Origin: Sulfurimonas sp.
Lineage (GTDB): Bacteria; Campylobacterota; Campylobacteria; Campylobacterales; Sulfurimonadaceae
Assembly (NCBI GenBank): GCA_027056465.1
Contig: JALUKS010000203.1
Coordinates: forward strand, 1-6,869
DNA length: 6,869 bases
Reading direction: 5' to 3'
Shown here: positions 4,232-6,869 of the stretch, piece after piece
Layout: the number at the start of each line of letters is the position of its first letter
Position numbering within the stretch: position 1 is the first letter of the stretch
Made by a program: the position numbers and the translations under genes
The notes under the pieces: generated by a model
Databases searched by the model: none
The model's input: the letters and a program-made list of their open reading frames with translations, nothing else
What the model was told of the DNA's origin: nothing

Positions 4232-6142
4232 ACTTATTACACCCTCTCAATAATTGGCTCACCTCTTGGTGAGTTTACTTACCACTCATCTCAAACTATA
4301 AACATAGGTACAAAAGTAACCGTAGAGTTTAACAAAAGAGTGAAAGATGCTGTTTTACTCTCTTCATGTGATAAACCTAACTTTGATACAAATGAGATTT
4401 TAGAAGTGAGTAAATGTATTTATTCCTCTAAACAGATGAAATTAGCGAAATTTATCGCGTCTTACTATATCTGCTCCTTGGGTGATGCCTATTCACTGAT
4501 GATGGCATTTGAGTCTGGATGTGTGGCTTTAGCCTCACCTAAAACTATTGATGCTGTAGAGGGTGAGGCTGAAGCCACACATCCTAGTGGCGTTTTGGCT
4601 GGTTCCACCTCTCCTGAGGTGGAATCTAAGATAAAGCTCTCAGATAAACAGACTCAAGCCCTTACCTTTTTAAAAAACCAAAAAGTCGGACTCCTCTTCG
4701 GTGATACTGGAAGTGGAAAAACAGAAATCTACATGAAGCAGTTTGAGCAGATGATAGCAGAGGGAAAACGCAGTATCTTTTTGATGCCTGAAATCTCTCT
4801 TACTCCTCAGATGAGTATTCGACTAGAAGAGCATTTCGGCGACTCTGTTGTTATGTGGCACTCAAAACTCACTCCAAAACAGAAAAAACTTGCCTTAGAA
4901 AAGCTTCATAGTGGCAAAGCGAAGATCATAGCAGGCGCTCGTTCTGCTCTCTTTTTACCTATCCATGATTTAGGACTTATAGTCGTAGATGAAGAGCATG
5001 ATGATAGCTATAAATCCTCTTCACGACCGAGATATAATGCTAGAGACATCGCTATATATATGGGAAAACTTCATGATGTGAATGTCGTTCTAGGAAGTGC
5101 AACACCCTCTCTTAGCTCCTATGTGAAGTTCCCTTTTATAAGGCTCAAGGGTGGACACTTTAGCTCTAGTAAAAAGTTTGTGTATGAGAAGAGCATAGAG
5201 ACACTTTCACCTATGATTCTCTCTGCACTAGAGCAAACGCAGCAGGCACAAGAGCAGTCCATAGTTTTCTTGCCAACTCGGGCAAACTTTAAGTACCTTA
5301 TTTGTGCAGATTGTGGGCATACTTATGAGTGTGCTTTTTGTAGTGTGGGGCTAAGTATTCACCAGAAGAGTCGAGCTATGAAGTGCCACTACTGTAACTA
5401 CACTCAGGCTATTCCTCAAGTATGTAGCGAGTGCTGCAGTCCAAATCTCACAAGTTCGCGTTTAGGAACAGCTGAAGCTGTCAAAAATATCTCTGAAGCA
5501 CTTCCTACAGCTCATGTAGAACAGTTTGACCGTGATGTTATCACTACATCGGCAAAGCTCAAAAAAGCACTCAAAAGATTTAACGAACATGAGAGCGATA
5601 TACTTGTAGGAACGCAGATGCTCTCAAAAGGGCATGACTATCACGGAGTAACACTAGCCGTAGTGATGGGTATGGACAATATGCTCAATATGGGTGACTA
5701 CAGAGCAAGAGAGAAAGCTCTCTCTTCACTCATCCAAGTCTCAGGAAGAAGTGGTCGTAAAAAAGATGCACTTGTTTTGGTGCAGAGTTTTAACGAGCCA
5801 TTTTTCTCTGCCTACATAGAGAACTATGAGGCTTTTTTAGAGGAAGAGAAAGAGTATAGAAAAGAGCTTTATCCTCCCTACAAAAAACTCTGTCGCATAC
5901 TATTTTCGCACAAAAATGGAGCAAAAGCACAAGAGCAGATGAGAAAAATGCAAGAGGGACTTATGGCATTTAGTGATGTGGAGATAGTAGGTTCGGGAAA
6001 GTGTGGCATAGAGAGAGTAGCAAACAAGTACCGTTTTGAGATACTTCTTCGTTCGGATAAAAGCACTTCTATCATCAGGGCTATCAAGGCAACAAAAGTA
6101 GTCTTAGCTGAAATAGATATGGATCCTATTGAGTTTGGATAA
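4229..6142 (+). CDS. priA: Primosomal protein N' (replication-restart helicase PriA), non-canonical start
   Basis: PriA is a 3'-5' DNA helicase that reloads the replisome at stalled forks. Counting from ATT 4229 (637 residues): the N-terminal DNA-binding part includes YYTLSIIGSPLGEFTYHS; Walker A GDTGSGKTE is at 158-166; DEEH at 254-257; GSATPS at 289-294; the zinc-binding region with eight or more cysteines at 359-403 (CADC, CAFC, CHYC, CSECC); motif V GTQMLSKGHDY from 461; motif VI QVSGRSGR from 503. All helicase and zinc residues look intact. The first canonical start is GTG 4340, but that would remove 37 residues, including the SPL...FTY block of the 3'-end-binding domain. Upstream to the stop at 4223 there is no ATG, GTG or TTG; only ATA 4226 and ATT 4229 lie behind AGGAA (4216-4220). 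Residues about 97-133 are a repeat-encoded linker. Confidence 0.93.
   Translation: MTYYTLSIIGSPLGEFTYHSSQTINIGTKVTVEFNKRVKDAVLLSSCDKPNFDTNEILEVSKCIYSSKQMKLAKFIASYYICSLGDAYSLMMAFESGCVALASPKTIDAVEGEAEATHPSGVLAGSTSPEVESKIKLSDKQTQALTFLKNQKVGLLFGDTGSGKTEIYMKQFEQMIAEGKRSIFLMPEISLTPQMSIRLEEHFGDSVVMWHSKLTPKQKKLALEKLHSGKAKIIAGARSALFLPIHDLGLIVVDEEHDDSYKSSSRPRYNARDIAIYMGKLHDVNVVLGSATPSLSSYVKFPFIRLKGGHFSSSKKFVYEKSIETLSPMILSALEQTQQAQEQSIVFLPTRANFKYLICADCGHTYECAFCSVGLSIHQKSRAMKCHYCNYTQAIPQVCSECCSPNLTSSRLGTAEAVKNISEALPTAHVEQFDRDVITTSAKLKKALKRFNEHESDILVGTQMLSKGHDYHGVTLAVVMGMDNMLNMGDYRAREKALSSLIQVSGRSGRKKDALVLVQSFNEPFFSAYIENYEAFLEEEKEYRKELYPPYKKLCRILFSHKNGAKAQEQMRKMQEGLMAFSDVEIVGSGKCGIERVANKYRFEILLRSDKSTSIIRAIKATKVVLAEIDMDPIEFG
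4258..4273. repeat. 6-bp inverted repeat close to the priA start
   Basis: CTCACC (4258-4263) and GGTGAG (4268-4273) form a perfect stem with a TCTT loop, starting about 27 bases after the presumed ATT start. It encodes part of the conserved SPLGE segment, so protein constraint may explain it in part. In mRNA it would sit at the edge of the initiating ribosome's footprint and could influence use of the unusual start. Confidence 0.4.
4517..4584. repeat. 23-bp near-perfect inverted repeat inside priA
   Basis: The arm at 4517-4539 (begins GGATGTGTGGC, ends CCTCACC) is the reverse complement of the arm at 4562-4584 (begins GGTGAGGC, ends CCACACATCC) at 22 of 23 positions. The single difference is a T against C that would pair as G-T. 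The loop is 22 bases. Each arm is itself an imperfect palindrome (GTGxGGCTnnAGCCxCAC), so two folds are possible. The segment lies between the N-terminal domain and the helicase core, and it keeps the reading frame (residues about 97-119, ending in EGEAEATHP). G+C at 4521-4620 is 52 percent against about 37 percent just upstream. Confidence 0.9.
4601..4626. repeat. Second hairpin inside priA, related to the intergenic one at 3086-3109
   Basis: TTCCACCTC (4603-4611) and GAGGTGGAA (4616-4624) are perfectly complementary around a TCCT loop; one further G-T and one G-C pair extend the stem to 4601-4626. It is 16 bases after the large inverted repeat. It is read through as GSTSPEVES in priA. The core CACCTCTCCTGAGGTG differs by two bases from the matching core at 3090-3105. 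Confidence 0.8.
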
Positions 6143-6190
6143 AGTATTTGTAGATAAATATATAAGTAATGTGTAAAATAGAATATACAA

Positions 6191-6219
6191 TTTAGAATCA
6201 ATCTTCAATTTGGTATAAT
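6191..6219 (+). promoter_or_regulatory. Promoter of trpG/pabA
   Basis: An extended -10 box TGGTATAAT (6211-6219) with a fair -35 candidate TTTAGA (6191-6196) at 17-base spacing. Transcription would start near 6226, about 36 bases before the ATG at 6262. Between the priA stop and this promoter I see no intrinsic terminator, so read-through from priA is possible. Confidence 0.6.
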
Positions 6220-6261
6220 ACAAAATAACTTAAAATAGGGATTAAAGAGGATAATACATAA

Positions 6262-6831
6262 ATGATTTTAATGATAGATAATTATGATAGTTTTACTTAC
6301 AATATAGTGCAATATTGTAGAGAGCTTGGTGCTGATTTGAAAATAATACGAAATGATGAGATGAGTATTGAGGAGATTGAAAAGCTGTCTCCTCAAAAGA
6401 TTATTATTTCTCCTGGGCCTGCTTCTCCAGATGAGGCGGGTGTGACACTTGAAGTTATTAAAACTTTTGCTGATAAAGTACCTATTTTAGGGATCTGCTT
6501 AGGGCATCAGAGTATTGCTCAAGTTTTTGGTGGGGATGTGATTCGAGCAGAAAATATGATGCATGGTAAGACTTCGATGATGAAGCAGACTACGGGGTGT
6601 GCACTTTTTCAAAAGCTACCGCAAGAGTTCCGCGCTACACGCTACCATTCACTTATAGTAAAAAAAGAGAATCTTCCTGATATTATTGAGACAACTGCAG
6701 TGAGTATGGATGATAAAGAGATAATGGCACTGAAGATTAAGAATAAAGCTATTTATGGCGTTCAGTTTCATCCTGAATCAATTATGAGTGAGTATGGGCA
6801 TGAGATCATAGGAAATTTTTTAGCATTATGA
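6262..6831 (+). CDS. trpG: Glutamine amidotransferase subunit of anthranilate/aminodeoxychorismate synthase (TrpG/PabA)
   Basis: A complete 189-residue class I glutamine amidotransferase. MILMIDNYDSFTYNIVQY (1-18) is the standard TrpG/PabA start. SPGPASPDEAG (50-60) is the oxyanion-side loop. GICLGHQ (77-83) carries the nucleophile Cys79. MMHGK lies at 99-103. GVQFHPES (166-173) supplies His170 and Glu172 of the triad. It releases ammonia from glutamine for the partner chorismate-binding subunit, giving anthranilate (tryptophan) or aminodeoxychorismate (folate). Sequence does not separate the two roles, and no trpE, pabB or trpD lies in the window; isolation from other trp genes leans slightly to PabA or a shared subunit. 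Start ATG 6262 has AGAGGA about 10 bases upstream, longer than usual; Met4 is a less likely alternative. The stop overlaps the next start. Confidence 0.93.
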   Translation: MILMIDNYDSFTYNIVQYCRELGADLKIIRNDEMSIEEIEKLSPQKIIISPGPASPDEAGVTLEVIKTFADKVPILGICLGHQSIAQVFGGDVIRAENMMHGKTSMMKQTTGCALFQKLPQEFRATRYHSLIVKKENLPDIIETTAVSMDDKEIMALKIKNKAIYGVQFHPESIMSEYGHEIIGNFLAL

Positions 6832-6869
6832 GAGAACGATACATCTTCTTTTTTATACTTGGAGTAGAT
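6828..6869 (+). CDS. Start of an unidentified gene, cut by the window edge
   Basis: ATG 6828 overlaps the trpG stop as ATGA and opens a frame that runs to the edge (MRERYIFFFILGVD). A charged MRER followed by a hydrophobic run looks like the start of a signal anchor or first membrane helix. The overlap suggests translational coupling with trpG; a weak AGGAAA lies 12-17 bases upstream. Only 14 codons are visible, so no family can be named, and the ORF could still prove short. Confidence 0.55.
   Translation, partial: MRERYIFFFILGVD

Noticed and set aside
4340..4342. GTG as the priA start
   Set aside because: No ribosome site precedes it and PriA-like sequence continues 37 residues upstream; kept only as the fallback if ATT/ATA cannot initiate.
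5878..6201. Minus-strand open frame opposite the 3' end of priA
   Set aside because: It lies antisense to well-conserved priA sequence, lacks a ribosome site, and looks like low-complexity shadow coding.
6143..6261. Possible RNA gene or terminator between priA and trpG
   Set aside because: Apart from the promoter, the gap is AT-rich with no stable stem; short ATG frames there have no ribosome site.

Overview
This looks like a chromosomal window from a Campylobacterota bacterium of the Sulfurimonas/Sulfurovum type. Three things point there: the gene set flgB-flgC-fliE followed by a division transpeptidase gene, an RpoN-type (GG-N10-GC) promoter in front of flgB, and several AT-rich TATAAT promoters without clear -35 boxes. 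The assignment is inferred from gene order and protein character; no database search was possible.

Left part (1-1873, minus strand): a flagellar rod operon transcribed leftwards, flgB > flgC > fliE > ftsI/pbpB (ftsI runs off the left edge). A clear sigma-54 -24/-12 element lies just upstream of flgB. A 14-codon ORF with the best ribosome binding site in this part of the operon sits between flgC and fliE and ends two bases before the fliE ATG. Divergent to the operon, on the plus strand, is an Uma2/DUF820-family putative nuclease gene with its own TATAAT box (1978-2526).

Middle (2626-4207, plus strand): three tandem paralogous type IV pilin/pseudopilin-like genes. All share an almost identical N-terminal helix after a short class III leader, and each has a C-terminal cysteine pair. 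The first two also share the C-terminus NVQY. Candidate promoters lie in front of each. A hairpin followed by a T-run sits in the 5' region of the first gene, and an unrelated-to-coding hairpin lies after it.

Right part (4208-6869, plus strand): priA, the replication-restart helicase, follows the third pilin gene by about 20 bases and is probably co-transcribed with it. Its conserved N-terminus continues upstream of the first canonical start (GTG 4340) into a stretch with no ATG, GTG or TTG. The real start therefore seems to be ATT (4229) or ATA (4226), placed behind an AGGAA. Inside priA, between the N-terminal DNA-binding part and the helicase core, lies a GC-richer segment made of a 23-bp near-perfect inverted repeat plus a second hairpin. 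It looks like a palindromic element inserted in frame. A separately promoted trpG/pabA glutamine amidotransferase gene follows, and its stop overlaps (ATGA) the start of a further gene cut by the right edge.

The most unusual observations are the priA palindromic insertion, the non-canonical priA start, the related hairpins elsewhere in the window, and the flgC-fliE small ORF. No tRNA, rRNA, CRISPR array or insertion sequence was seen, and no gene-free stretch exceeds 300 bases.
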